From contig OZ020524.1 in the NCBI GenBank assembly GCA_963971425.1, forward strand, positions 4,435,773 to 4,499,772: a DNA stretch of 64,000 bases, read 5' to 3'. The notes under the pieces were generated by a model that saw only the letters and a list, made by a program, of their open reading frames with translations, had not been told where the DNA came from and did no database searches. Shown piece by piece: positions 33,369 to 44,623 of the stretch (positions within the stretch are counted from its first letter, which is position 1; the number at the start of each line of letters is the position of its first letter). This DNA is from Bryoerythrophyllum caledonicum (taxonomy: Eukaryota > Streptophyta > Bryopsida > Pottiales > Pottiaceae). Made by a program: the position numbers and the translations under genes.

Positions 33369-36300
33369 TCATTGTTCGGAATCTAATTCTCTCAGGGTTT
33401 TCATACCTGCTGTTGTGATTAACTTCCGGTGTTGGGGAGCGGGTAATGCCTTCGTCAGAACATCGGCAATGTTGTTAGTCGATGGGATCTTCTTGACCTG
33501 AATCTGATTAGTTTTGGTGAGGTCTTGTGTGTAACCAAAGATGTGGGGGCTGATGTATTTGACACGGTCAGCCTTGATGAATCCCGAAGACACTTGCTGG
33601 ATACACGCTACATTGTCTTCGGATATGATGGTTGCGTTGTTTCTAGGTGGGAATCCGCTCATCTGAAGAATAGCTTCTTGCATGGTGCGCAACCATATTG
33701 CCTCGCGTGATGCTTCGTGGAAGGCAAGCAGTTCGGCGTGGTTGGTGGAGGTGGCGGTGACCATTTGCTTGGTTAATCGCCATGATATCGGTGCAACGTT
33801 CTTGATGAAGATATAGCCAGTCTGGGACATGCCGGTCAAGGGATTGGTCTTGAATCTAGAGTCGGCATATCCGACTATGTCGCTTGGTGCATGTTTTCGG
33901 TAGTGAAGTCCAAGATCCTCTGTCCCGTGGAGGTATCGGAGGAGGTGCTTGATGCCTTGCCAATGTCGGGCCGTGGGCTTCTGGCTGTGCCGTGTAAGTA
34001 CACTGACTGCGAACGAGATGTCCAGCCTTGTGTTGGTGGCGAGGTATAGTAGGGCTCCGACGGCTGCTAGGTACTGGGATTTGTCGAGCTCCTCCTTGTT
34101 GTCTTCGGCCGGTCGATATGGGTCCTCTTCGATGCGACTTTTGCCGATCATGGGGGCGGACAGCGCGTTGGCATTCTATATGTTGAATGCACATAGCATC
34201 TTCTTGACGTAGGTCTGCTGATGAAGAAGCAAGTTGCCATCCTCGAAGTGTTTGATCTGTAAACCCAAGCAGTAGGATGTGCGACCTAATACTTTTATCT
34301 CAAATTTTTCGATTAGTAATGTTTCTATGTATTTACTTAACATTGATGTCCCTATTGAGTTGAGGTCATCAACGTATACCGCGAGGATCATGAAACCAAT
34401 ATTGTCCTTGAGGATGAATACACAAGATAGGGCCGGGTGGGTTGTAAATCCTCAGGTAAGTAGAAAGGACTTAAGGTGGTGGTACCATGTACGGCCGGCT
34501 TGTTTCAAGCTATAAAGGGCCTTGTGGATTCTCAATCCAGCAAACTTCCCGGGTTGGGGGGAGGTATCACCTGTTAAGAAGTCTGGTGGGGGTTTAATGT
34601 GAATCTGGGTGTCTAGGTCACCATATATGTATGATGTAACGATGTCTAATGGACGTGTTTCGAGGGTTAGCTGGACAACTATGCTTAGAAGGTAACGAAA
34701 AGATGTATTGTCCATTACGGGGGAGTAAGTTTGCTCAAATTCTATCCCTGGTTTCTGTATGTACCCTTCAGCTACTAGCCTGAACTTAAATCTAAGGACT
34801 TTACCGTGCTCATCTTGTTTGCGGGTAAATATCAGTTTGTGCCCTATGGGTTTGGTTGTGAGGTTGGTCACTAGGGGTCTAAAAACTTCACGTTTTCTAA
34901 GGGATTTATATTCGTTTTGTAAGGCTTTCTTCCAATGTGGCTACTCTGGGCTAGTCTTGGCCTGGTCTAGTGTAGTTGGATCCGCCTCGGGGTGGGTGAG
35001 GAATGATTGAAAATCATCCCACGGGATTTCTACAGTCGGCTCTGATGGGTTGTAATGCATGTGCATGGCTGCACGTGCTCGAGGGGTCGGGTTCGTTTTT
35101 TGTTTCTTGGTAGGGGTCACTCGGACCGGGTTACCTGAACCAGGTATGAGACTTCTAATGATCCGGGGTCCTGAGTGGAATCCATCAGGGATGTTCTCGG
35201 CCAGGTTCTGTAGGTTTATTAATTTTCTAACCTCAGTTTCAGCTAGAGCAGTCCGTGGGTCTGGGTTTTGAGTCAAGATTTCTAAATCCTTGAAGTTCAG
35301 GGCTTTGTAGGTCGCTAGGTTTGGGGTGCCTGGGAATTTTTCTATAAATTTACAGTTCTAAAATCTAGCCTTGTAAATATCGTCACTCTTGGGGAGTTTG
35401 TATCAAATGATACTTGGGGAGTCATATCCAAGGTATATGGTTCTAATTCTGCGGGGTGTTAAAGTCTTCTGTTTCGGGTCACAAATAGGGACCCATACTT
35501 TGCAGCCAAAGGTGCGTAAGTGGGCGATATGAGGTATTCTACTGGATGCTAGTTCGAGCGGGCTTTGGGTTTGTAGAAGCGTTGGTGTGAGCCTAAGTAA
35601 TATAGCGGCATGTAAAACAGCATGACCCCACAAGGTGGGCGGTAGGTTCGCATGAAATAAAAAGGGTCTAACTATGAGCTGAAATTTTTTGATATAGGCT
35701 TCTGCTAGACCGTTCTTGGCGTGTTCATATGGAACTGAGTAACTTAATTCTATCCCGGACGCTACACAAAAATCTTCGAAGGCTTGGGATTTGAATTCCA
35801 AGGCGTTATCCATTCGAAGATAACAAATCTGATTATCAGGAAAATGGTTCCGGAATCTAATAAGGATCGCTAAGGTTTTAGGGAAGACCATATTTTGGGT
35901 TGTAAGCAATGAAACTTCAACATATCTCCCAGATGCATCAACAAGCACAAAGAAGTATTTAAACTGACCGGATTGAGGTGTGATGGGACCGCACCAATCG
36001 CCATGGAGGCGGTGTAAGGCGGCTAGCATCTCTGTCGGGAGCTTCCACCTCGACGGCTGTCTTATCAGCTTCGCTTATATGCATGCGGGGCACTCATCTA
36101 CGTGCTCCGCGTCGTTGGTCCACAGGTCATGGCCTGTGAGCTGAGGGATCATCTTCCTCATCATCGTCGTTCCCGGATGGCCTGGCCGGCGGTGCCACAT
36201 GTTGGCCTTGCTGCTGGTGGCTAGGAACGATGATATCATGCCCCTAGGGGGTAGGCGCTAATGACACGCTCCAAGGCATCCATCGGCCTCTTCCTCACCT

Positions 36301-36824
36301 TTGTAGGAGGGCTCGACTTGCTTGATAGTAAGCTCGTATAGGCCGTTGGCTCCCGCGTGTGCGGTGGCGAGGATCGTCGGCCCTCTCCTGAGCACCAGCA
36401 CCTCTTCATCGTTCTCACGCGCAGTGGAGACGTGGATATTGTTGGCCCGTAAGTCAAGATAGCTAATCAGGCTACGTGGGGCGTCTGGGGCATACATAGC
36501 CTGTGCACAGGAGAGGGGGGCTCCCCCGGGCAAAACAATCTTTGTCCGGCCCTCATGGAACTTGAAGTTCCTCGTGCCTGCAATTGAGACTATGTCACAA
36601 CTTTGCCACGGTTCGTTTCGAGTTTTAAACTCGAAGTACGACGCGTCTTGTAAAATGGTGTGAGTAGAGGCGCTGTCTAGCAAGGCAATTTTGGTTGTGT
36701 TGACTAGCGCTACACGCTGGACCATATAGTTTTCTAGGTCTAACTCACTGAGTGTGAGGAAGGGTGCATCGAGGGTGTGTTTTTCCCCCTTGCCCTTCTT
36801 CAGTGACTGCAACTCTTTATACAT
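33369..36824 (-). pseudogene. Copia-1 pol region (fossil)
   Basis: Copia landmarks read on the minus strand from 36824 down: an aspartic protease-type segment (ALLDSASTHT), integrase core (GRYVEVSLL, YAKNGLAEAYIKK-like), reverse transcriptase (ALYSLKQAGRTW; LAVYVDDLNSIG) and RNase H (GYADSRFK, NHAELLAFHEA). It is broken. Confidence 0.8.
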
Positions 36825-36836
36825 CTCACAGACATA

Positions 36837-37742
36837 CTAGGAGGTACGACATTCCTTGGCGTAATGACCGAGGCGACCACATTTATGACACATGCCTTTG
36901 ACTGTCCTAGTGGATGACTGAAAAAATGTTTTGTTTTTGGGTTTATGCTCATACCTCGGATTTCGGAAATTCCGATTCCACTCTTGCTTCGGCTTCCAAC
37001 TGCCCTTCGGTTTTCGGCATGGTGCTTCAGAAATGTGTGACTCCCGATTGCCGTTGCCTTGTGCTGGCTTGGAGTTGTGTGTTTTCGCCAGATTCGAGGT
37101 CTGCGGTTGACGTTGTATTTCGCTTGTATGGATCTCCTTGGCTGGGCGCGATTCGGCGTTCTTCAACAGCAGTTGTTGTTGCTTCTCAGCTAAGAGCAGG
37201 TAAGACATGAGTTTGACATGCGTCGTAAACCTCATCTTGTCGTATTGCTGGGTTAAGATAGCGCATGGAGGTGGAAACGTCGACAATGTCTTGTCAATCA
37301 GTTTGGTGTCTGTTGATGTGTTGCCGCAAAGTCGGAGTTGTGCTACGATTCTATGGAGCTCCGAGTTGAATGCAAGAAAGTTGGGGAAGTCCATGACACG
37401 GAGAGCGATCCACTCGCTACGGGCTTGAGGTAAAAATATGGTCTCCTCGTGTTTGAATCGGGCCTCCAAAGCTATCCACAGTGCGGCGGGGTCTTCTACC
37501 CAGATAACCTGCTGTCGAAGTGAAGGATCAAGGTGATGTCGAAGGAGAAGAAGTGTCTGCCATTTGTATGTAGCTGGAATCTCCTCTTCGGGTGCTGGGT
37601 TTAACATGACGTCTAGTTCCTCAGTACATAAGTATGTCCGCATGTCTATGTTCCAACCTAAATAGTTCGATCCATCGGATTCTAAAGGTTCAAAGATGAG
37701 AGGTTGTATGCGGCTATCGCGGGGTGGGCGATGTGCTGCCAT
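36837..37742 (-). pseudogene. Copia-1 gag (fossil)
   Basis: An open stretch of 301 codons with a typical Copia gag layout: LESDGSNYLGWNIDMRTYL near the N-terminus, and a CCHC zinc knuckle (CHKCGRLGHYAKEC) at the C-terminus. It belongs to Copia-1, which is broken overall. Confidence 0.8.
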
Positions 37743-37926
37743 AGCTATGACTTCTATGGTTTTTACAACAGGTTTGGCTTCGAGTGTCTCTGTCTATAAA
37801 GCTGGCTGTCTAAACAACAAAAGAGAGAAAAAGAAAACTTCATGTATGTCTATACAAGCGGAGGATGATGAAGAGAGCAAAAAAATAAAATAAAACTGAA
37901 AGACATGAGTGAAAATGCTGATAACG

Positions 37927-38222
37927 TGTTAAGAGATGTGAAGCAAACAAACCACATGAACAACAAGAATGAACTATCTCTATGAGCACAGGCCTTGGTT
38001 TATTTATCTCGAGGCACTAATGCCTCGGGATTAACGTCGAACGGTAGGTTCACTTAGTTGTGAGTTAACTGCTAGTAGCTGGTGGTTTATGCCTGGGGAT
38101 TAACGGTAGCTAGTGGTTAATTGCGTGTTAACTATGAGGTCTACCTAATCCGAGTAGGTGAGCTGAATGCTCCTGATTAAGAACCCCGGAGTGAATGGAT
38201 GTACATTCATCCTATTATAACA
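37927..38222 (-). repeat. Copia-1 5' LTR
   Basis: It pairs with 33017-33305. Just inside it the minus strand reads GTTATCAGCA, resembling an initiator-Met tRNA primer site. Confidence 0.85.
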
Positions 38223-38482
38223 CCTTCATTGTTCCGTGCCTATTGAATCGTCTTTAGAGCAAGTCCAAAGAGTTTAGTTGCTGCCTCGCCGAACCAGCGT
38301 CAACGACGTAGCAGGAAACATTCCGAGAATGATCTTCACTAAGTCGGTAAGCAATTGTCCAAGTCGACAGAGACATAGATGCACGTTGACCAGAACTTGA
38401 AGGGCACAAGTTCAGAAATCAGGCAGGCACCTCTAGCATCGGAGAGCGCCAGTGCAGTAGACAGAATTCTTGTGTCAAGGAT
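38223..38482 (+). promoter_or_regulatory. Proximal promoter and leader of MP-4
   Basis: Nearly identical to the MP-1 leader (1430-1696). The upstream frame beginning ATGCACGTTGACCAG at 38379 stays open past the MP start. Confidence 0.5.
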
Positions 38483-39126
38483 ATGGAGTGCACCGCAAGA
38501 GATCAGTCCTTCCACAAGAAAACCACGAGATTCATGTATCACTGACCAACTCGGGCGTTGGAACAATCGCTTTGCGGTATGAGCGCCTCCGCTTCGCGCT
38601 TCTAGGCAACAGCAAGTGGTTCCCCAAGGTGCCTTTGGGGATCTTGGTCTGGAGTTCGCTCCATGTGCTGCTCGTCGTGGGCGGCGCTTCTCTCCAGCTC
38701 CTGCCTTTGGTGGCCGCTGTAGCCCTTGGAGTGGCTGCGGACTGCATCCTGGGCACCATTTCCGGGCTGTACACTCTGATGTCTATTCCCTTGGTTGCCC
38801 TTGTATTGATCGTGTTCTTGATGAGGCTGAGCTGGGCGCAGACGCTTTGCGACGGCGAGGAAATCAGAGTGGTGTGTGAGTGGTTTATGGTGTTCTGGAG
38901 AGATTACATGAATCTCCCACGAACGTGTTACCTCTGTCTTAAGGGCAGGATGACTCGGGAAATTTTCAATGAGTTGTACCTGCCGAGGTGGCGCCCTGGT
39001 TGGAGATCGGTGGGCAGGTGGTGTGAGGAGGTTGTGCACTTGCACGACACCTTTGTCATATACAGTGGCAAGCACAAGTATTCGGACAGAGAGGCATCTC
39101 TCATAAATATGTCCATTGTAGCGTAA
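38483..39126 (+). pseudogene. MP-4, MP family copy with lost start frame and lost stop
   Basis: The protein core is intact and close to MP-1: HEIHVSLTNSG, YERLRFALLGNSKWFPK, hydrophobic core, and GWRSVGRWCEEVVHLHDTFVI. Two changes affect it. One base is missing just after the family ATG (GCACCGCAAG against GCACTCGCAAG), so ATG at 38483 is out of frame with the rest. A Tc1-like element also sits in the stop codon, so translation runs on through the transposon end as YSGKHKYSDREASLINMSIV and one more residue. Compared with MP-1 it keeps a RLSWAQTLCDGEE segment. It may still be expressed from a non-AUG start, but most likely it is a pseudogene. Confidence 0.65.
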
Positions 39127-40706
39127 TTAATGGGTTGGTAAGATATTTTTTGGGCTTGCTTTAATTAACACACCACATGGCACCTAATTAACATTGATTC
39201 CTATAAAATTTGACACTTGTAGAGATTATACATGCAAAGATCATGAAGAGGTGTGTACGACTTATTATGCTCACAAGATGTGCACACCACAATCTTCTCA
39301 TTACATGTCCATTTATAAAGCTTTTTGTTGTGAATTTTTTTTGTAAGATTTGGAGAGGCCCTTGGAGAGTAGCCATGGCTCCTAGAAGATGTGAGAATGA
39401 TCATAGAATAATTCTTGAAATGAATGAGCGAGGGAACTCATATAGAGAGATTTCAACCGTTTTGGGCATTCCTCAAAGCACTTGTTCTGACATAGTGCAA
39501 AGGTTTGGTGAGAGAAAGACCTTGAAAGACAAAGCTTCACATGGTAGACTAAGAATTCTTGATAAACGTGGTGACCGTGACGTTGTGAGGAGGTTAAATG
39601 ATCCACATACTAGTATAGCTGCAGCTATAGGACGTGCATTACGATCTGAGGGTATGCGATTGAGTGATGATACGGTGAAAACAAGTCTTCGGAGGCAAGG
39701 GCTGAGAGCATGTGTGAAGACCAAGAAGCCACTTTTGATAAAGAAGCATCGAGCTCGTCGTTTGCAGTGGGCAAAGAAGTGCAAACATGCAACTTGGGAA
39801 TTTTGGAGTCATGTCATTTTTTCTGATGAGTCCAAATTCAATCTTTTTGGCTCGGATGGACATCAATATTGTTGGAGAAAGTGTGGAGAGCATCTTTTAG
39901 ATCAGCACGTGCAACCTACAGTTAAATATGGGGGAGGAAGCATAATGGTTTGGGGTTGTATGAGTTGGGAAGGAGTTGGCAAACTTTATTTGATTGAAGG
40001 GAAGATGGATAAATTTGTATATAGCAATATTTTAGAGATGGAACTTGTGGGCACTATACAAATGCAAGATTTAGAAGAAGATCATGTTTTTTTTCAACAC
40101 GACAATGATCCAAAACACACTGCACATTATGTTGTAGATTGATTGTGTGCTCAAAAGTTTATCACTATTGGGCATCCTCCACAATCACCTGACCTCAATC
40201 CAATAGAACATCTTTGGATTGAAGTAGATCGTCGTATGAGAAGGTCTGAGAGGAAACCTACTTGCAAAAGTGACATGTGATAGAAGATTCAAGAGATTTG
40301 GTACAACATAGAGGTTGATGTTGTTAGGAAGTTGATACGCTCTATGTCTCAAAGAGCTCTTGATGTCTACCAAGCAAAAGCTAGATATACACGCTGGTAG
40401 CGCTTGTGAGTACTTAAGAGCTAAATCATTGAGTAATAAAGTTATATTCTAACTTAATATCTTGTTTTCTATAGTTGGTATACAATAAAAAGGATTCGTG
40501 CATAAAGAGTTGGACAAGCTTGTTGCACATACGAATTATTGTGTGTTTTTCTAGTTCATATTTTCATTGAAAACTTTGTGTTTTATATTTGTTGCATCTA
40601 TATGCTCTGGTGGTTATATTCTTACTATTTTATGACAATTCATGTGGATGTGGTAGCTAATTTTCTAAAGAAGCTTCTCTTGTACAACTATTTATGCTTG
40701 CCACTG
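39063..40706 (+). mobile_element. Tc1-like DNA transposon, copy 1
   Basis: The terminal inverted repeats begin CAGTGGCAAGCA (12 perfect bases, then imperfect to about 26). TA flanks both ends (39061-39062 and 40707-40708), and the CAGT terminus is typical of Tc1 elements. It is 1644 bp long with one transposase gene in forward orientation. The MP-1 cassette shows the empty site. Confidence 0.9.
39375..40400 (+). pseudogene. Tc1-like transposase (DD34E), inactivated
   Basis: From ATG at 39375 the frame reads a helix-turn-helix DNA-binding region (SYREISTVLGIPQST), then the catalytic triad D151 (VIFSDESKF), D243 (FFQHDNDPKHTA) and E278 (SPDLNPIEHLW). There are exactly 34 residues between the last two, as in Tc1 transposases. 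GGSIMVWGCM is also typical. Stops interrupt it at 40140-40142 (TGA, probably from TGG) and 40278-40283 (TGA TAG), so it is not functional as read. The full length of about 341 codons is usual for the family. Confidence 0.85.
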
Positions 40707-40708
40707 TA

Positions 40709-41596
40709 GTTCTTTCACTTGCAATTCAAGGGAAGAGACGACGAGGGGACAAGAAATAGTTTAGACCTTCTTGTACATTCCGTTTTGAATGATTTTGTGA
40801 TAAGCAACATGTTTGAGTGTGAAGCGGCAGGTTTGCTAGAAGTGGGTTGAACCCTAAGCTCATGGTGATGAACATGTTGAATCATGTTCCCGCAAACTTG
40901 AATTTCAATCGTAAGAGTGGATGTTTTGGGGAAATTTGTTATCCTTTTTCACTTAAGGGAAGGGAGCATTTTGAGTAGCGAACTTGTATGATAAGGGGAT
41001 CGCATATGGAGCATTCCATCCAGGGTTGTAGATTTCCTTGCAATCTCAAAGACGGAGCTTTGTGGTATTTATGATTTTGGAGTTTGAATTCAGAGTGGAA
41101 AAATCATTCGCGTGGAAAAGCTTCTTATAGAGTTTTCAGGCATGAGACGGAACTCAGGCTTTAAGCGCAGACAGAGTATTTGTCGATGATGGTTTTAGAG
41201 TTTCTGGAAAATCTAGGGTTGGGCACGAATTTCGCACAGCTGGAATTCAGAGTTTCTTCAGAATGATCCGTTTGCAGTTTCGGAAGTCCTGTTATACTTC
41301 CGAAATGAGCATCAGATTGGATTTATGAATATAGATAGCCTTTGATTTGAAAGTCGAATCACGACATTGTAGTGCTTCGAAAGATTAGGTTTAGACACGA
41401 ATTTCGCGTATGATGAGTGTTGCTCGAGTTCAAAGTTGAAGAGGTCCGTGTAGACAGTTTTAGCTACATTTGTGAAGGGAGCGTCACGAGACTGGATTCA
41501 GGGATTTGAATACTCTTCGAATGCAAAGTCGAAGAATAACATCTTAGTGTTTCGGAAGGTAAGGTCAGCCTAGACATTTCGCGCTGCTGATCAAGG
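40709..41596 (+). repeat. Cassette tail after MP-4
   Basis: Near-identical to 2258-3147 with small indels, resuming exactly at the TA target after the Tc1-like element. No gene is present. Confidence 0.7.
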
Positions 41597-42610
41597 ATGT
41601 CAGGTGACGGAGCCACTCAAACAGCTGATTCCGACGGCTACATCTCGGCGTCGGAGCTGCACCACCGCATGCTCGAGACGAAGAAGCAGTTCCGAAAACC
41701 GGAGGTTGCGAGAGGCGCGTATTTCAACGTCTAAAGTGGAGGTGCTCGTGCACCCTCCAGGCCCCAACTCTCGTCTCACCTCGGGCGACCTGTAGAACCA
41801 GGTGAGATGGGTGCTGCCGGACGTCGAGAATCCCGAGTGGGTGTTCGTGAAGAACAAGCCGCTGGTGAGGAAGGTGGTGATGGTGCGCATGCCCGCGTGC
41901 TTCCAGAGCCTGACGCGATGGTGCGGCGCCCAGTGGCGGGAGGGGCGACTGTGGAGGCCCTGTTGAGTTGCCCGGCGAAGACGACGACGAGCATGGATCC
42001 GTTCTCCTCGACACCGTCGTGAAACCCACGAACCCGATCACGAACTACATCACGCAGTATAGCGGCATCACGGCGGCCATGCTGGTGCCCGTCGCGACGG
42101 CCCTGGCGCAAGTCTAGACGCACATCCTCGCCCTGGTGCACACGGACACAATTCTCGTGGGCAACTCCCTGGGGAACAAGCTGGCGCACGCACGCATCAT
42201 CGACACGGTGGTGCTGTACGAGAGGCGCCACAAGCTCGAGGTCCGGGCGCTCATCTCCCGGCACCCGCAGGGCTCGATCCAGGGCGACGACCACGGCCAC
42301 GATACACACGCGCGCCGCCATGGACCTGGCTCTTTTGAAGATCCGCAGTGGTTCGGGTTTTCCCGGGTTTGCGAAGCCCAAGTGTGAGAGCCTGATTCAC
42401 GTGCTGGCGCGTCGGGGTCGCCGAAGCCTGCTCGTTGATAGACGCGAGGAGGTGCAGCAGCACGCCATGAGTTCCTGCGATGCGGTTGCGGTAGCTTCAG
42501 ACGACGAAGTTTGTGTGAAGGCGGTGGAGGGAGTGGGGAGAACTGGGGTGGATTTCGTGTGGCTCAGTTCCGGGTCGCGATCAAGCGTTGGAGGATCGGT
42601 TGAGGAGAGT
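41597..42610 (+). pseudogene. REX-2, broken REX1/SDN-type exonuclease
   Basis: This is the near-identical partner of REX-1. It shows the same order of motifs (DSDGYISASE, RGAYFNV, WVLPDVENP-type block, the 'VGNSLGNKLAHARIIDT' block, MDLALLKIRSGSGF, VDRREEVQQHA, SCDAVAVASDDEVC). The same stop after the first block and the same loss of the first catalytic motif are present, so these lesions predate the duplication. One segment is better preserved than in REX-1: KPTNPITNYITQYSG, read from the KP codons near 42023. Confidence 0.75.
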
Positions 42611-42972
42611 GTAAGAAAATCACTAGTAGCCATTTCTCATGTTAAAAAACATATTGGATTTGAGATTCTCACTCAAAGATCCAGGTGTAGATATTCTTTT
42701 CATTGAGAATGTGAAATAGGTGCCGTTTTCTTGGCCTTCCGTGACCAAATTTTGACTTACTTGCTTTGAAATTTTTTGAAGTAGTAAGTGAAATTGATAC
42801 TCGGTTAGCCTCTAGAGTTACTTAGGAAATAGATCACTAGATTTTTAGGTCAGTGAGGTGCTACAAATCCTTTGGTTTGGGCGATGATTTCTTTAATGAA
42901 ATAGAAGAGCTTCTTTTACCCTGTTTGCAAAGTCCTCAGAAGAGTAAGCAAGTAGCAATAGGTTCACTATTA
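42611..42972. other. Spacer after REX-2
   Basis: The first 200 bases match 4155-4365. The rest, up to the Harbinger MITE, is unique here and holds no recognised gene. Confidence 0.4.
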
Positions 42973-43623
42973 GGGGCGGTTTACACTATAGACCAAGAGC
43001 TGTGACCAAGGAAAATGGATTAATTCCATGGTCACACTTCATGGTCACACTTCCATGGTCACACTTCATTGTCACACTTCCATGGTCACACTTCATAAAA
43101 ATGTCATTTTTAAAGCCCTTGGGCCTCTCACTAAGTGTAAACCAAACTTGGACCGGGAGGAATGACCATGTACTAAAAGTGGGTGTGCTGGTTTTTTTAA
43201 TGAATGCCGAAAAAGGAAAATATTGCCTAAAATAACAAAGAAAATAAAACAAGCCAAAAATACAAAAAGGGTGGCCGCCATTGTATCTATAGTAACGTTG
43301 GGCCCCCTCCCAAAAAATAAATAAATTACTATTATTATTAAAAAAACAATTTAAAAATAATAAAGCAACATTTTAGGCCCAGGGTCTCCTCGTTTCAGCA
43401 ACAAGAGAACCCATTTAGCCTCTCTCACCGCAAAATCCGGGGACCCTCCAACATTATCCATTAGGCCTATTTCTAGGCCTTTTGAGGACCTCAACTCCTT
43501 TGGTCACTTTTCTTTTTTCCTCTTAGTGTTAAACCCAAGTCATCCCGGGACGAGTTGATGGAGCCAATCACAGATTTTAGAGAGTCATGGGACGAGTTCT
43601 TGGTCCAAAGTGTAAACCGCCCC
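42973..43623. mobile_element. PIF/Harbinger-type MITE, copy 4
   Basis: The ends GGGGCGGTTTACACT and AGTGTAAACCGCCCC are inverted, flanked by perfect TTA (42970-42972 and 43624-43626). The ends extend imperfectly through 'gaccaagagct'. No transposase. Confidence 0.8.
43025..43098. repeat. CATGGTCACACTTC tandem repeat
   Basis: Five copies of a 14-15 base unit lie near the left end of the Harbinger MITE. Subterminal repeats of this kind can be transposase-binding sites. Confidence 0.7.
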
Positions 43624-43822
43624 TTAGTGTTGGATGTATGGCTCTCTGCTATGAAACACAACCATCGAATGCATATCCACTCATTATGTGCGAGCACAAA
43701 AGACGACATTCTGTCATATTGACTAAAGCTAGTAACCAATCTTCTGCACAACCAAAAAAAGTTATTCAAGATCATGGATATTGAGAAGGTGATCAAATTT
43801 ACTATCTCATTGAAAATAACTA

Positions 43823-44139
43823 CACCTAAAATCACATATAGTGTCGTCTACACTAAATACGAACCCTTACACTAAAAGGAAGAATTACAATTAGTGTAAC
43901 GACACAACATTACACTAAATGTGAAACTTTACACTATATGTGAATTGCAGTAAAAATGGGTGGTTTTTTTTTTTACTTGTGCACAATTAGTGTATGAAAA
44001 ATCTTGCCACAGTGAATAAAATCACTATTAGTGTATGAAAAAGCTTGCTGCAACTAACACTAATTGTGAACAAGTTCGCAAATAGTGTAGTAGGGTAATT
44101 ACACTATTTGTGTGACTACACTAAATGCAATGTTTAGTG
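43823..44139. mobile_element. TA-flanked CACTAA MITE, copy 3
   Basis: TA flanks both ends (43821-43822, 44140-44141). The interior is packed with about fifteen ACACTAA/TTAGTGT motifs in both orientations. It lies just before the MP-5 promoter ('gagcgatgctcagatggtacgcc'-type block). No coding capacity. Confidence 0.5.
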
Positions 44140-44141
44140 TA

Positions 44142-44623
44142 CTACAGAGCGATGCTCAGATGGTACGCCAACATCCACCCACATGTCATAGCGAAATATG
44201 GTCAAGACATAAACCTTACCGCCATTGTTCCGTGCATTTATCTGGCCAAACATGAGACCTTCCAGTCAAGTTTTATGTTGAAAGTGCTCACAAAACGTGT
44301 CTGTGCTAAAGGAATCTCCTACTGTATAAAACATCTTATTCTCAACAGTGCACTACTGTTACAGTTCTCACAGCTGATCAACTAAACTAACCCCATTCAA
44401 TATAATCAGGGACCACCACTGTAGCACAACATTGAAAGAATGAACCTTCTCGTTTGTCCCCACGTTCATTGGAGAGGATGATCCGAACCTGCTCGCGGGA
44501 GTGTGATCGGAGAACATTCCGAGAATGGGCTTCACTTAGTCGGCAAGCATTTGTCGGAGTCACCGAAGAAACAGATGCACGTCGACCAGAACGTGAAAGG
44601 CACAAAAACCAGGCAGTCTGAGA
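44142..44623 (+). promoter_or_regulatory. Promoter and leader of MP-5
   Basis: It contains the distal promoter block also seen before MP-1 and MP-4, 'cattattctcaacagtgcac'-type sequence shared with MP-7, and the conserved leader. The distal part is missing from MP-2. Confidence 0.45.

Larger units (their letters stand above)
33017..38222 (-). mobile_element. Copia-1, broken Ty1/Copia element
   Basis: Two LTRs with TG..CA ends enclose Copia gag, protease, integrase, reverse transcriptase and RNase H on the minus strand, in that order. A perfect 5-bp duplication CCTTC flanks the element (33012-33016 and 38223-38227). It is inserted in the MP-4 promoter. The LTRs differ at about 19 positions plus one 7-base indel in about 290 bases (roughly 6-7%), suggesting a moderate age. 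It is broken in about six or more places. Confidence 0.9.

Noticed and set aside
41776-42381. Minus-strand frame opposite REX-2
   Set aside because: Same antisense shadow as at 3275.
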